A stretch of DNA of 64,000 nt. Origin: CAVRXT01 sp049644285. GTDB taxonomy: Bacteria; Acidobacteriota; Terriglobia; Acidiferrales; UBA7541. Location: positions 19,243 through 83,242 of the forward strand of contig JBARRP010000107.1 in assembly GCA_049644285.1 (NCBI GenBank), in the 5' to 3' direction. Of the stretch, positions 35,483-44,611 are shown in pieces (within the stretch, counting starts at the first letter, position 1; the number at the start of each line of letters is the position of its first letter). Made by a program: the position numbers and the translations under genes. Under the pieces are notes generated by a model that saw nothing but the letters and a program-made list of their open reading frames with translations, had not been told where the DNA came from and searched no databases.

Positions 35483-36710
35483 ATGTCAGAATCGAAGTCC
35501 CAGAAACACCAGAGACCGCAACTGCGGGTCGTGTTTGACACGAACGTGCTCTATACGGGTTCGGCCAGCGACCTGGTTCGGCAAGAAGCGGCGAACCTGA
35601 TCAAGCAAAGTATGTTTCCCGACCTTGAAATCCAGTGGTACCTCCCAGAATTGGTTCGCCATGAGAGGCAATATCAGATGCAGAAACGGGCCCTGGAACT
35701 GCTGCCAGCCATTGGGAAGGTCGAAAAGCTCCTTGGGCATAAGCTCGCCATCACCGAAGAGACCCTTCTTGACACACGTTGAAAAGGCGGTGTGTCAGCG
35801 GCAGGAGGAGCTAGGTTTACTGACCCTGAAAGTAGATTATAACAGAGTCGAATGGCATCGGGTCACCTTTGATGCACCATACAGGAGGCCGCCCTTCAAA
35901 GATGGGGAAACCGAAAAGGGCTTCCGCGACTCTATAATCGTCGAATGTTTTCTCCAGCTTGTGGCTAACTCCCCGAAGACGCCGAAGGCCTGTAGAATCG
36001 TCCTGGTGAGCGGAGACGCATTAGTCGCCCAAGCAGTGAAAGCCCGAACCGCCGGATCGACAAACACTGCAGTACTTTCAACCCTGGAAGAACTGAAGGG
36101 GTTGATCAATACCTTGGTTTCCGAAGTGGATGAGGCGTTTCTAGCGTCTCTTAAAGCAAAGGCCGAGAAACTGTTCTTTATCCCGAAGGAAGAGTCCACC
36201 TTGCTCTATAAGGAGCACATTATAGACAAGCTGAAAGAGAAGTTTGCGGCAGAGTTGGCTGCTACGCCGCCGGGAGCAACGATTCGAAAGAACGGGACGT
36301 GGACGATCAATCGGCCGAACTTCGCAAAAAAGACTGGTCAGCGGATTCAATGGACCTCAAGGATTGAAGTCGAAGCAGAGGCTTCGAAGATCGTATCTCA
36401 GGCGCCGGTGGTCGAATCCGCGTCACCGCAAACAACTCCCGAGATGAACGTATTGTCGCCTACCCCGACGTGGCTGCTCGGAAGCGGAGTCGGATCAGTA
36501 CCTTTATCTAGCCTGGCGAACCTGATGAACCCGACTGTCCAGGGGATCAGTTTCCTGCCGTTGTCAGCCGGCAGGACTGTCACAACGCATAAGGGTGTTG
36601 ATGTATACGAGGTCCTTTGGAGCGTGGATGTGACGACCGCCCGCGAGCTCCGCAGGCCATCAATTGACGAGATAAGGCATTCAGAGCCGACGTGGGAACA
36701 GGTTACCTAA
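35483..36710 (+). pseudogene. PIN-domain nuclease gene with one frameshift
   Basis: The PIN domain is split over two frames. The first frame gives 'LRVVFDTNVLYTG' (first acidic residue) and 'WYLPELVRHERQYQMQKRAL'. Around 35770, in 'cttcttgac', the homology moves by one base into the second frame: 'THVEKAVCQRQEELGLLTL', 'KGFRDSIIVECFLQLVA' and 'CRIVLVSGDALV'. All acidic residues expected of the PIN active site are present, so removing one base restores an intact RNase-like protein of about 408 residues. Its C-terminal half (about 150-408) has no recognised domain. It could be a toxin-like or RNA-processing nuclease; no antitoxin gene is visible. The first ATG was used; a TTG at 35447 is an alternative. 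Confidence 0.68.
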
Positions 36711-36952
36711 ATCATGATGACCGGGGACTAAGTCTCAGCATGGGTAAGACAAACATCCCCGATGTTGTCCAAAGAGCGCCACACCGAAGACGACCTTTCG
36801 TCCAGGATGCCGCGTCTGCTGCCAACATCTGGCACTGTGCGGGGTGCCCCTCCCTTGCGAACTGGGCAAGGTTGGGAGCGCGTGCCTCTTCACATCCCGG
36901 AACTCGTCGAATCGGCTTCGCGCTGATTGCTGATTGCTGAGCGCTCCCCATT

Positions 36953-37957
36953 TCAGAGCGTCAAGTAAACGATCTGGAGGAAGGAGTCGCCGTTGAAGAA
37001 TCCTTTGCCCCAGTCCGGGTCGAGATCGGCGAAGGGTTTGGCGGCGATGGCTTCCTGCACGGACTTCCCGGAGGACTTCAGCTTCTGAGCGCGGTCACGC
37101 GTCGTGGAGAGCATGTCGCGGAATTTCGCGAGGTCGGCCTTATTGGCCAGCGGGCCGTGTCCGGGGACGATTTTGGTGTTGTTGTCGGCCAGCGCGATCA
37201 TCTTGTTCGCGGCGGCGATCATGCCGCTGATGTTGCCGCCTGTCCCGGGGTCTATGTAAGGGTACATGCCGTTGAAGAAGAGGTCGCCCATGTGCAGGAC
37301 ATTGGCCTTCGTAAAATGGATGAAGATGTCCGTATCGGTGTGTGCGGGCGGAATGTGCCCGAGGGCCAAGTGTTCGCCGTTGAAATCCATCCGCATGGTG
37401 TCTTTGAACGTGCGCTGCGGCAGCGCATCGGGCGGCGACGGCTCGAAGTGCAGTCCCAGGACTTGAAGGTCGTGCGGTTCGGACATGCGCTTGGGAGTGT
37501 TCTGGTGCCCGATCACCGTCGCCCCGGCCGCGTGCAGCGACGCGTTGTTATCGGTGTGGTCGAAGTGCCAGTGCGTATCGATCGCGAATTTCAACGGAGC
37601 GTCGCCGAGGCCGTCGAGACTTTCCTTCAGCTTGGGCCAAGCGTTTGAGACGAACGTATCCACCACCAGCTTGCCGTCCGCGCCGTTGAGCACAACCACA
37701 TTGCCTCCCGGTCCCGAGAGGAGAGTGAGCTTGTCGGTCAGCTTGAACGATTGCAGCGGAAAGCTGGCGAATCGCGCTCGCATCGCCGCGACTGGGTCGG
37801 CCGCAGGCGCAGCCGCCTGCTGCGCGTAGGCCGGGATCGCCGCGCCCGCCAGCGTCGCGGGAAACAGTCGAGCCAACAGCGCTCCGCCGGCAACCGCTGT
37901 GGTCGCTTGCAACATCTGCCTCCGCGTAGTCCGTCTCACAATTCGATTCGAATCCAT
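36953..37957 (-). CDS. Tat-exported metallo-beta-lactamase-fold hydrolase
   Basis: 334 residues. The N-terminus has 'RRTTRRQMLQATTAVAGGAL', a Tat-like signal. The MBL domain has the zinc motif 'IDTHWHFDHTDNN' (HxHxDH, about residue 125), a histidine in 'IPPAHTDTDIFIHF', the aspartate in 'VLHMGDLFFNGMYP' and the last histidine in 'KIVPGHGPLANK'. This matches the class B3/quinoprotein-relay (SoxH-like) group rather than a proven antibiotic-resistance enzyme. It stands convergent to the PIN-gene side and upstream of the DUF4440 gene's end. Confidence 0.9.
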   Translation of the reverse strand: MDSNRIVRRTTRRQMLQATTAVAGGALLARLFPATLAGAAIPAYAQQAAAPAADPVAAMRARFASFPLQSFKLTDKLTLLSGPGGNVVVLNGADGKLVVDTFVSNAWPKLKESLDGLGDAPLKFAIDTHWHFDHTDNNASLHAAGATVIGHQNTPKRMSEPHDLQVLGLHFEPSPPDALPQRTFKDTMRMDFNGEHLALGHIPPAHTDTDIFIHFTKANVLHMGDLFFNGMYPYIDPGTGGNISGMIAAANKMIALADNNTKIVPGHGPLANKADLAKFRDMLSTTRDRAQKLKSSGKSVQEAIAAKPFADLDPDWGKGFFNGDSFLQIVYLTL

Positions 37958-38020
37958 GTCAACCTCTCTCTCTTCGATCGCGTTTTCTATTTCGATTCAC
38001 TCATCGCGAGACTTGCCTGC

Positions 38021-38554
38021 CTAATTCGCAGGCTTGTTCGCAGGGGTATTCAGGACAGGGGCGGGAGTCGCAGGAAATTCCGCCTCATGGAAGATGCTGA
38101 TCTGCCAGCGACTGTTCTCCTTGGTCATCACCACGATCATGAGACCCTTGCGCACCGGGATGTCTGAGCCATCCGCCGCTTTCGTTCCGGTGATGACGGT
38201 ATCAGCATCGACGGACGCCAGCCCCGGTGCCAAGAAGCGAATACTTTTCACGGCGTCCGTGCGATGCGCGGCCCTGAGATTGCCGGTGAAGAGCGCCGTG
38301 AAGCGTTCTTCGATGGCTTTGCGCCCGTGGAGGTGAAATCCATACATGTTCGTGAAATCGGCGTCTTCGGCAAACGTCATCGCCGTGCCGTGTGCGACGT
38401 GGCCGCTGAAATTCTCGTCGAAATCGGTGAAGACCTGCTGGATCGATGCGGAATCGGCGTCAGCGGTCTTCGATTCCCCCTGCGCCCAAGAAACCTGAAC
38501 CGAGAACAGGAGCACCGCAACCCCTAGCATCACGACACTACGATTCGAACCCAT
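38021..38554 (-). CDS. Exported DUF4440/SnoaL-like protein (SgcJ/EcaC type)
   Basis: About 177 residues from MGSNRSVVMLGVAVL with a signal peptide ending near 'QVSWAQG'. The mature part is an NTF2-like cone: 'IQQVFTDFDENFSGHVAHGT', 'FEED'-like 'AEDADFTNMYGFHLHGRKAI', 'IRFLAPGLASVDADTVITG' and 'NSRWQISIFHEAEF'. This matches DUF4440 proteins of unknown function. GGAGGG precedes the ATG at the correct distance, and the 141 bases of extra open frame have no such site. Confidence 0.85.
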   Translation of the reverse strand: MGSNRSVVMLGVAVLLFSVQVSWAQGESKTADADSASIQQVFTDFDENFSGHVAHGTAMTFAEDADFTNMYGFHLHGRKAIEERFTALFTGNLRAAHRTDAVKSIRFLAPGLASVDADTVITGTKAADGSDIPVRKGLMIVVMTKENSRWQISIFHEAEFPATPAPVLNTPANKPAN

Positions 38555-39320
38555 CGCGCCCTCCGGATACGGAATGGGATGAAGCCAGCCGACCATTGCG
38601 CGCTGCGCATGATACAACACTTCCTCTGTGACCAGCGCATCTTCGTTTTGCTGCCATCCGCACCGAAGTGGACTTGGTCGCGTGTAAACAACCAAAGAAT
38701 CATCTCAAACCAGAACTCCGACCTCGAATCTCCAACCTCTGCTCTGCGCCCTCCAACTGTCTACATAAACACCCCCTTGAATTCGCCCATTCCTGTATTA
38801 CGCTAGATCACGCCGCCGAAGCGGGTCCGAAGGCCTAAAGCGGTGGCATAGGACGCGGAATCCAAAACCAAATGGAACACTTGAAAAATAGATCGCACAC
38901 GCGGCCAGGTAGCCTCCGACAACTCCTTTGCCTTCACCACAATTCATTTTTGCGCAGATCGCTACATTACGAAACTAAATGCCATCTAACTAGGAGAAAA
39001 CAAACGAGGGGGGACTCTCCAAATCGCTACAAAATCACACTTTTCTGCAGTGCGGTGTCTGCACTCCGGTAGTCCGAGGTTTGGACTCGAAACCGGGGAA
39101 AAAGCGAACCCGCATATCGAATGCTACGGGGAAGGCCCCTTGAGCCTGCCGCACAGGCGACCGAAGGACCTGCTTTCGTTGGAACGCTCGCCGCGTTGTC
39201 CAGCGTCCAGCTTCCAGCCTCAAGCTTCGGTAGTGTCCTGATTTGATCTTGATCGAGTTTTCGAGGTTCAAGGGAACATGCAGCCTGCTAGGAGTTCCGG
39301 GCATTTCTCAGGAGGGGCAA
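38555..39320. other. Intergenic region of about 770 bases
   Basis: AT-richer than its surroundings and without a convincing gene; short frames on both strands lack motifs. Its right end contains the left arm of the 25-nt inverted repeat that brackets the following VOC gene. Confidence 0.45.
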
Positions 39321-39710
39321 ATGATTTCTGGCGCTCACGTAATTGTCTACAGTAAAAACGCCGAGGCGGACCGCGCATTTTTCCGCGACGTCCTCCGGTT
39401 CAACTCCGTGGATGCGGGTCATGGCTGGCTGATCTTCGCCCTGCCGCCGGCAGAAGCCGCATTCCACCCGTCCGATGAGAATGGTGTCCACGAACTCTAT
39501 TTCATGTGCGACGATCTGAAAGCCGAAATGGCTTCCCTCGCGAAGAAGGACGTTAAGTGCTCTGAAGTTCAGGAAGCACCATGGGGTTCCATAACGAAGA
39601 TGCGGCTTCCCGGTGGAGGCGAGGTCCGCCTTTATCAACCGAAGCATCCTACGGCCTTAGCCTTAGGCTTGAAATGAAGCGCCCGTCAAATTAGGACACT
39701 ACCCAAGCTT
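39222..39710. mobile_element. 489-bp VOC-gene cassette bounded by 25-nt inverted repeats
   Basis: The left arm, 39222-39246, reads AAGCTTCGGTAGTGTCCTGA and continues TTTGA. The right arm, 39686-39710, is its reverse complement with two mismatches in 25. One VOC gene lies inside. No transposase is present. Length and structure resemble a non-autonomous insertion element carrying a passenger gene; target duplication was not seen, so mobility is inference. Confidence 0.5.
39321..39677 (+). CDS. VOC superfamily protein (glyoxalase/bleomycin-resistance fold)
   Basis: 118 residues from MISGAHVIVYSKNAEADRAF, with 'FFRDVLRFNSVDAGHGWLIF', 'VHELYFMCDDLKAEMASLAK' and 'MRLPGGGEVRLYQPKHPTAL'. It is a single-length VOC protein with two beta-alpha-beta-beta-beta modules. 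The presumed metal ligands (H near the start, E near the end) suggest a possible lyase, dioxygenase or binding role, but the substrate is unknown. GGAGG precedes this ATG. It lies wholly between two inverted 25-nt repeats. Confidence 0.88.
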   Translation: MISGAHVIVYSKNAEADRAFFRDVLRFNSVDAGHGWLIFALPPAEAAFHPSDENGVHELYFMCDDLKAEMASLAKKDVKCSEVQEAPWGSITKMRLPGGGEVRLYQPKHPTALALGLK

Positions 39711-39814
39711 CTAGAACATTGCAGGTCGATGGCACTCGGGCGTAATATTACGGTTTAGTTCGGCCGGAAGATCACAGCGATTGGAATCTTAGATATCGAG
39801 AACGGGAGCTCGCC

Positions 39815-40279
39815 ATGGCGCAAATCTCGCTTAAAGTGAACGGCAAGTCGCGCGTCGTCGACACCGATCCCACCACGCCGCTGCTGTACGTCTTACGGGA
39901 CGACCTGGGACTAAATGGCCCGAAGTTCGGCTGCGGCCTTTCCCAGTGCGGTGCCTGCACCGTAATCATGGACGGGAAGACTGCGCGATCCTGCAGCATT
40001 CCCGTTTCCAAGGCGCAAAACCAGGACATCACGACTCTCGAGGGCTTGGGGACTGTTGCCCATCCCCACTACCTCCAAAAAGCGTTCATCGAAGAGCAGG
40101 CGGCGCAGTGCGGCTATTGCATGAACGGCATGATCATGACCGCCAAAGTTCTGCTCGACAAGAATCCTAAACCGACCGACGCGGACATCAAGCTGGCTCT
40201 GAACGATAATCTATGCCGCTGCGGCAGTCATCTGCGGGTCATTCGCGCCGTCAAGCGCGCCGCAAGAGAAAGAGCCTAA
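39815..40279 (+). CDS. (2Fe-2S)-binding small subunit of molybdenum hydroxylase (IorA-like)
   Basis: 154 residues, a close homologue of the subunit at 17324. First cluster motif 'FGCGLSQCGACTV' (about residues 38-50); second cluster 'AQCGYCMNGM' and 'NLCRCGSHLRVIR' (about 99-143). It would pass electrons from the molybdenum subunit encoded 12 bases downstream. No own export signal, so it would travel with the Tat-tagged partner. Confidence 0.93.
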   Translation: MAQISLKVNGKSRVVDTDPTTPLLYVLRDDLGLNGPKFGCGLSQCGACTVIMDGKTARSCSIPVSKAQNQDITTLEGLGTVAHPHYLQKAFIEEQAAQCGYCMNGMIMTAKVLLDKNPKPTDADIKLALNDNLCRCGSHLRVIRAVKRAARERA

Positions 40280-40291
40280 AGGAGAACCGAG

Positions 40292-42613
40292 ATGAACGCC
40301 AACATGGACGCCAACACGGACGTTGGAACAATCTCCCGCAGGCAGATGCTTAAAGGCGGCGGCGCACTCGTCGTAAGCTTCAGCCTTTTGGGGCCGATCT
40401 CTCGATTGCTGGCCCAGACCACGGATCCCGCGGCTCTATCAAACATCGAGCCGGACGCGACATACTTGGACTCCTGGCTCGCGATCAGCCATGACGGGAA
40501 TGTCATCTTCTTCACCAGCAAGGTCGACCTTGGCACCGGCGTCGTCACCGCGCTGACCCAGATCGTGGCAGACGAGTTGGACGTGCCCTTCGAGCAAGTC
40601 ACGTTGGAAACCGGGGACACCGCGAAGACGATTGACCAGTTTATGACAGTCGGCAGCAGAACGATCGAAAGAGCGGGGCCGCAATTGCGACAGGCCGCTG
40701 CTGCGGCGCGCATGGAGCTGTTGAAACTCGCCTCCGCGCAGTTCGAAGCACCCGTCGAGAAGCTCACGGTCACAAATGGCATCGTCAGCGTTGCCGGTAG
40801 CCCGCAGAAGAAAATCTCTTACGGAGATCTCATTGGGGGTAAGCGCTTCAACGTGAGGATAACCGCTACCGGGAGCGGCTGGGATCTGAAAGTCGCCCCG
40901 GAAGTCAAAGCCAAGGATCCCAAGGACTATCGGATCATCGGCAAATCCGTGCCTCGCCTTGATCTGCCGCCGAAGTTTACGGGAGAGTTCACTTACGTGC
41001 AGGATTTCCGGCTTCCTGGGATGCTTCACGGCCGCGTGGTTCGCCCACCCGTGGTGAATTCGAAGCCCGCGAGCGTTGACGAGAATTCCATCAAGCAGAT
41101 TCCCGGCATCGTAAAAATCGTCCAGGAGGGAAACTTCTTGGGCGTGGTGGCCGAAACCGAATGGAGCGCGATCCGGGCGGTCAAGGAACTGAAGGTGACT
41201 TGGTCGACTCCGACTACAAAGCTGCCGGCCAACCACGATGAGCTGTATGCCTATCTGAAGAACACCAAGAGCTTCCGGGATCAAGTTCCCACTGACAAAG
41301 GAAATGCGGAAGCAGCGCTCTCTCAGGCGAGCAAGACCTTCGAAGCCACGTATCGCTGGCCCTTCCAGATGCATGGCATGATCGGCCCTTCCTGCGCGGT
41401 CGCCGATGTCCAGGGAGACAAAGCAACCATCTGGGCCGGCACACAAGGCCCGTTCAGGACGCGCAAATCGGTCGCGGGAGTGTTGGGCGTGCCTGAGAAA
41501 AATGTTCGCGTCATCTACCGCGAGGGTTCGGGTTGCTACGGCCGGCTCGCCACAGACGACGCTCCGGAAGATGCGGCGCTGATGTCGCGTGCCGTGGGCA
41601 AGCCCGTGCGTGTCCAGTGGATGCGCGAGGACGAGCACGGCTGGGAGCCCAAAGGACCGGCTCAATTCATGGTGGTTCGGGCGGGTATCGATGCCCAGGG
41701 CAAAGTCACCGCTTGGGATTTCATGGACCGCAGCTTCCCCTGGACCGAAGCGCAGGGAATGCCTCTGCTGGCTTCCAGGCAAATCGGCATCAAACCCACC
41801 GGCCAAGGAAATTCGAATGGTATCGGAGGGGGCGGCGACATTTATGTTTTCGAAAACCAGAAGGTGTTGGCGGCGGGCATCCCCTGGGTGCTCGACGACC
41901 CGAATCCCCTGAGGACCAGCAACCTGCGCGCTCCGGGAGAATTGGCGCGCTGCTTCGCCAGTGAGTGCTTCATGGACGAGATCGCCTCGACCGTGGGCGT
42001 CGATCCGGTGCAGTTCCGGCTCGGCTATCTGACCACTAATAAGCGGGCAACCGAGGCTCTGCTCGCGGCGACGAAAAAGGCGGGATGGAAAGAGCGCCCC
42101 TCGCCCGCGCCGGCATCGACCGGATCGAAAGCCTCCGGAAGAGGCGTGGCGATTGGCAATCGCGGGAACACAATGACGGCGGCCGTCGCCGAAGTCGAGG
42201 TAGACAAGTCCAATGGGAAAGTGGCGGTCAAGCACATCACTCTCTCGCACGACTGCGGCTTGATTGTGAATCCCGATGGGCTCACGAATCAGATTGAGGG
42301 AAACGTCATCCAGGGAGTGAGCCGCGCGCTGATGGAGATAGTTGAATTCGACGCGTCAGGCGTCAAGAACCTCGACTGGGAAAGCTACCCGATTATCACC
42401 TATCAAGACATCCCCGATGTCGACGTCGTACTGATCAACCGCCCGGAGATGCCCGCCCTTGGCGGCGGCGAACCGTCGATCGTCGGCGTGCCCGGGGCGA
42501 TTGCGAACGCGATCTTCGATGCCGTCGGTATCCGCCTGCGCGAGGTTCCTTTCACCCCGGAGCGCGTCATGGCCGCGCTCAAGGCCGGAGCGTCTCCGTC
42601 GCAGAAAAGTTGA
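40292..42613 (+). CDS. Xanthine dehydrogenase-family molybdopterin-binding subunit (IorB-like)
   Basis: 773 residues. 'TISRRQMLKGGGALVVSFSL' near residue 10 is a Tat signal, so the enzyme works outside the cytoplasm. Molybdopterin regions include 'LTQIVADELDVPFEQVTLET', 'GSGCYGRLATDDAPEDAALM' and 'HDCGLIVNPDGL'. The active-site glutamate is in 'ALGGGEPSIVGVP'. It pairs with the [2Fe-2S] subunit just upstream. AAAGGAG lies before the ATG. As with the copy at 15018, there is no FAD subunit, so electrons go to an external acceptor such as a cytochrome. Confidence 0.93.
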   Translation: MNANMDANTDVGTISRRQMLKGGGALVVSFSLLGPISRLLAQTTDPAALSNIEPDATYLDSWLAISHDGNVIFFTSKVDLGTGVVTALTQIVADELDVPFEQVTLETGDTAKTIDQFMTVGSRTIERAGPQLRQAAAAARMELLKLASAQFEAPVEKLTVTNGIVSVAGSPQKKISYGDLIGGKRFNVRITATGSGWDLKVAPEVKAKDPKDYRIIGKSVPRLDLPPKFTGEFTYVQDFRLPGMLHGRVVRPPVVNSKPASVDENSIKQIPGIVKIVQEGNFLGVVAETEWSAIRAVKELKVTWSTPTTKLPANHDELYAYLKNTKSFRDQVPTDKGNAEAALSQASKTFEATYRWPFQMHGMIGPSCAVADVQGDKATIWAGTQGPFRTRKSVAGVLGVPEKNVRVIYREGSGCYGRLATDDAPEDAALMSRAVGKPVRVQWMREDEHGWEPKGPAQFMVVRAGIDAQGKVTAWDFMDRSFPWTEAQGMPLLASRQIGIKPTGQGNSNGIGGGGDIYVFENQKVLAAGIPWVLDDPNPLRTSNLRAPGELARCFASECFMDEIASTVGVDPVQFRLGYLTTNKRATEALLAATKKAGWKERPSPAPASTGSKASGRGVAIGNRGNTMTAAVAEVEVDKSNGKVAVKHITLSHDCGLIVNPDGLTNQIEGNVIQGVSRALMEIVEFDASGVKNLDWESYPIITYQDIPDVDVVLINRPEMPALGGGEPSIVGVPGAIANAIFDAVGIRLREVPFTPERVMAALKAGASPSQKS

Positions 42614-42640
42614 TTCGCTCGGCGCTGGACACTTCGTCGT

Positions 42641-42707
42641 TGTCATTCCGAGCGAAGCGCGCCGTTTGCGCTCCGGACTGGTATCCGGAGCGAGGAATCT
42701 GCTTTTG
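42641..42707. repeat. Dispersed palindromic repeat, copy 1
   Basis: Starts tgtcattccgagcgaagcg and ends gcgaggaatctgcttttg. It lies between the convergent IorB-like and quinone oxidoreductase genes and could fold and terminate transcription. Related copies are at 43821, 55548 and 63807. Confidence 0.65.
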
Positions 42708-42749
42708 TCGGCGACCTCGCGATCATCCCGTTAAAGTTGGCCGCTTTGG

Positions 42750-43715
42750 CTACGGAATCAGCAAGAGCTTGCCGGTTGTCTTGCGGCCTTCGAGATCGCG
42801 ATGCGCTTGCTGCGCCTCTTGCAGCTTATAAACATGAATGCGCAATTTCAATTTCCCTGCGGCAATCATCGTCAGAACATCGCCGGCGCGCTGCTCGAGT
42901 TCTTCACGAGTGGCAATGTGATGGATGAGCGTGGGGCGCGTAATAAATAATGAGCCCTTTTGTGACAGCTTGACGAGATCGAATGGCGGGACCGGTCCGC
43001 TAGCCATGCCGAAAAGCACCAGGTATCCGCGCGGGCGCAGAATGTTCAGATCCTTGTCGAATGTGCTCTTCCCGACACCATCGTAGATGACGTGGACTCC
43101 TTTTCCCTCGGTGATCCGTTTGGTTTCTGCCTCGAAGTCCTCCCGGTCATAAAGAATGACGTCGTCGGCGCCCGCTTCGCGCGCCAGCTTTGCTTTTTCC
43201 TCCGAACCCACCGTACCGATCACTCGCGCTCCGGTCCTTTTGGCCATCTGCACGAGAAGAAGTCCGACTCCGCCCGCCGCGGCGTGAATGAGCGCTGTCT
43301 CGCCCTTCTTTAACGGGTAGGTGCTGTTCACGAGGTAGTGCGCGGTCATGCCTTGAAGCATGGCAGCGGCCGCTTGCTGGTCGGTTATCCCCTGGGGGAT
43401 TCGAACAACGCGGTCGGCAGGCACGGCGGCGTATTCCGCGTAGCCGCCCAAAAACCCTGTATAAGCGACGCGATCCCCCGGTTTGACCGACTTCACTTCC
43501 GGGCCGGCATCGCTGACGATCCCGGCGGCTTCCTGGCCATCGACGAATGGCAACTGCGTCGGATACAGGCCTTCGCGAAGATAGACATCGATGTAATTGA
43601 TGCCTGCCGCCGAGATTTTTACTACCACCTCATTTGGTTTTGGCTTGGGGACAGGAAGATCCACAAGCGTGAGAACTTCTGGTCCACCGCTCTTTTGAAC
43701 CTGCATCGCTTGCAT
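42750..43715 (-). CDS. qor: NADPH:quinone oxidoreductase / zinc-type alcohol dehydrogenase-like protein
   Basis: About 321 residues from MQAMQVQKSGGPEVL, a medium-chain dehydrogenase/reductase. The GroES-like domain has 'AAGINYIDVYLREGLYP' and the Rossmann domain has 'HAAAGGVGLLLVQMAKRTGA' (about residue 145). Zinc-ligand cysteines are absent, as in quinone oxidoreductases that reduce quinones or enones with NADPH. GAGGTG precedes the chosen ATG at about seven bases. Convergent with the molybdenum hydroxylase, across a palindromic repeat. Confidence 0.88.
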   Translation of the reverse strand: MQAMQVQKSGGPEVLTLVDLPVPKPKPNEVVVKISAAGINYIDVYLREGLYPTQLPFVDGQEAAGIVSDAGPEVKSVKPGDRVAYTGFLGGYAEYAAVPADRVVRIPQGITDQQAAAAMLQGMTAHYLVNSTYPLKKGETALIHAAAGGVGLLLVQMAKRTGARVIGTVGSEEKAKLAREAGADDVILYDREDFEAETKRITEGKGVHVIYDGVGKSTFDKDLNILRPRGYLVLFGMASGPVPPFDLVKLSQKGSLFITRPTLIHHIATREELEQRAGDVLTMIAAGKLKLRIHVYKLQEAQQAHRDLEGRKTTGKLLLIP

Positions 43716-43820
43716 CGCATCACACCTCAACAAGTCGTCCGATGAATAATTCGGGGCGTAATCATACCTGACTTCACTGCTGCAATGAATGGCCGAACTT
43801 CTGTTGGGCACCGGAGGCGA

Positions 43821-43884
43821 CGAGGAATCTGCTTTTTCCTGGGCGCTTGGAGAAAAGCAGATTCCTCGCTCCGCTCGGAATGAC
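43821..43884. repeat. Dispersed palindromic repeat, copy 2
   Basis: A 16-bp perfect stem, CGAGGAATCTGCTTTT / AAAAGCAGATTCCTCG, with a 16-base loop, then ctccgctcggaatgac. It stands between the quinone oxidoreductase and SDR genes. This is the most complete hairpin form of the family. Confidence 0.75.
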
Positions 43885-43909
43885 CGCGCGGGCGACCCTC
43901 AGCATCCTG

Positions 43910-44608
43910 TCAAAACCCGATAGGCAATACGTCAAGCTGGCGCACCCAAACGTTGCCAGCATTCTCGATGATGTAGACGATCGCGTCGGCGACCGCTTCG
44001 GGTTCGAGGTAGCCTTCGTACTTCGGGGTCGCGATGTTGGTCTTGGTCCCGCCTGGCGCCAGAAGACTTACTTTCACGCCGTTCTTGCTGACTTCCGCCG
44101 CAAGTGCTCTTGAGAAGGCAAGTATCGCCGCCTTCGACGCGGCATAAGCAGTCGTGTTGGGATGGGGATCGACCGCCATGCGTGAGCCCACGTTGATGAT
44201 AGTTCCCTCCCCTGCAGTAATCATTTCCGCGAGCACTGCCCGGGTGAAATGCACCGTGCCCATGACGTTGACACTGAACATCCGCAGCCATTCCGCGGGC
44301 TCGATCTCGAGGAAGGGAGCAAAGCGGCCGATGCCCGCGCAATTCACCAGCACCTTCGCTGCGCCGAACTTCTTGCGAATCTCCTGACAGGTGCGCGTAA
44401 CGGCGGCTCCATCGGTGACATCGCAGGTGAAACCGGCAGTGCCGGGGGAATTCTTCCGGCACACATCGACGACCTGGCCAAGGTTTTCAGCGTTGATATC
44501 GACGAGCGCGAGCGGGCGCGATTTCCTGGCAAGCGCCTCTGCGGCGGCATGGCCGATGCCGCTCGCGGCGCCTGTCAGGATGATGACTCCATCGTTCGGC
44601 ATTTTCAT
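43910..44608 (-). CDS. SDR family oxidoreductase
   Basis: 232 residues, a classical short-chain dehydrogenase/reductase. Features are 'ILTGAASGIGHAAAEALARK' (TGxxxGIG), 'VLVNCAGIGRFAP' (NxAG), the catalytic serine in 'GTIINVGSRM' and 'YAASKAAILAFSRAL' (YxxxK). It would oxidise an alcohol or reduce a ketone with NAD(P). Its ATG is three bases after the amidohydrolase stop, so it is the last gene of the operon MFS - CocE - amidohydrolase - SDR. Confidence 0.92.
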   Translation of the reverse strand: MKMPNDGVIILTGAASGIGHAAAEALARKSRPLALVDINAENLGQVVDVCRKNSPGTAGFTCDVTDGAAVTRTCQEIRKKFGAAKVLVNCAGIGRFAPFLEIEPAEWLRMFSVNVMGTVHFTRAVLAEMITAGEGTIINVGSRMAVDPHPNTTAYAASKAAILAFSRALAAEVSKNGVKVSLLAPGGTKTNIATPKYEGYLEPEAVADAIVYIIENAGNVWVRQLDVLPIGF

Positions 44609-44611
44609 CGT

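Noticed and set aside
35770..35785. Programmed +1 frameshift in the PIN gene
   Set aside because: The sequence 'cttcttgac' is not a known +1 shift motif (no in-frame slow stop such as CTTTGA), so error or decay is the simpler explanation.
37930..38560. GATTCGAA-type strings that resemble tRNA T-loops
   Set aside because: They lie inside coding sequence or lack the acceptor and anticodon stems; no tRNA was supported.
40439..42250. 603-codon open frame antisense to the IorB-like gene
   Set aside because: It is the complement of a GC-rich, strongly conserved coding frame; the translation has no motifs and is rich in R, H, D and G, typical of a shadow frame.
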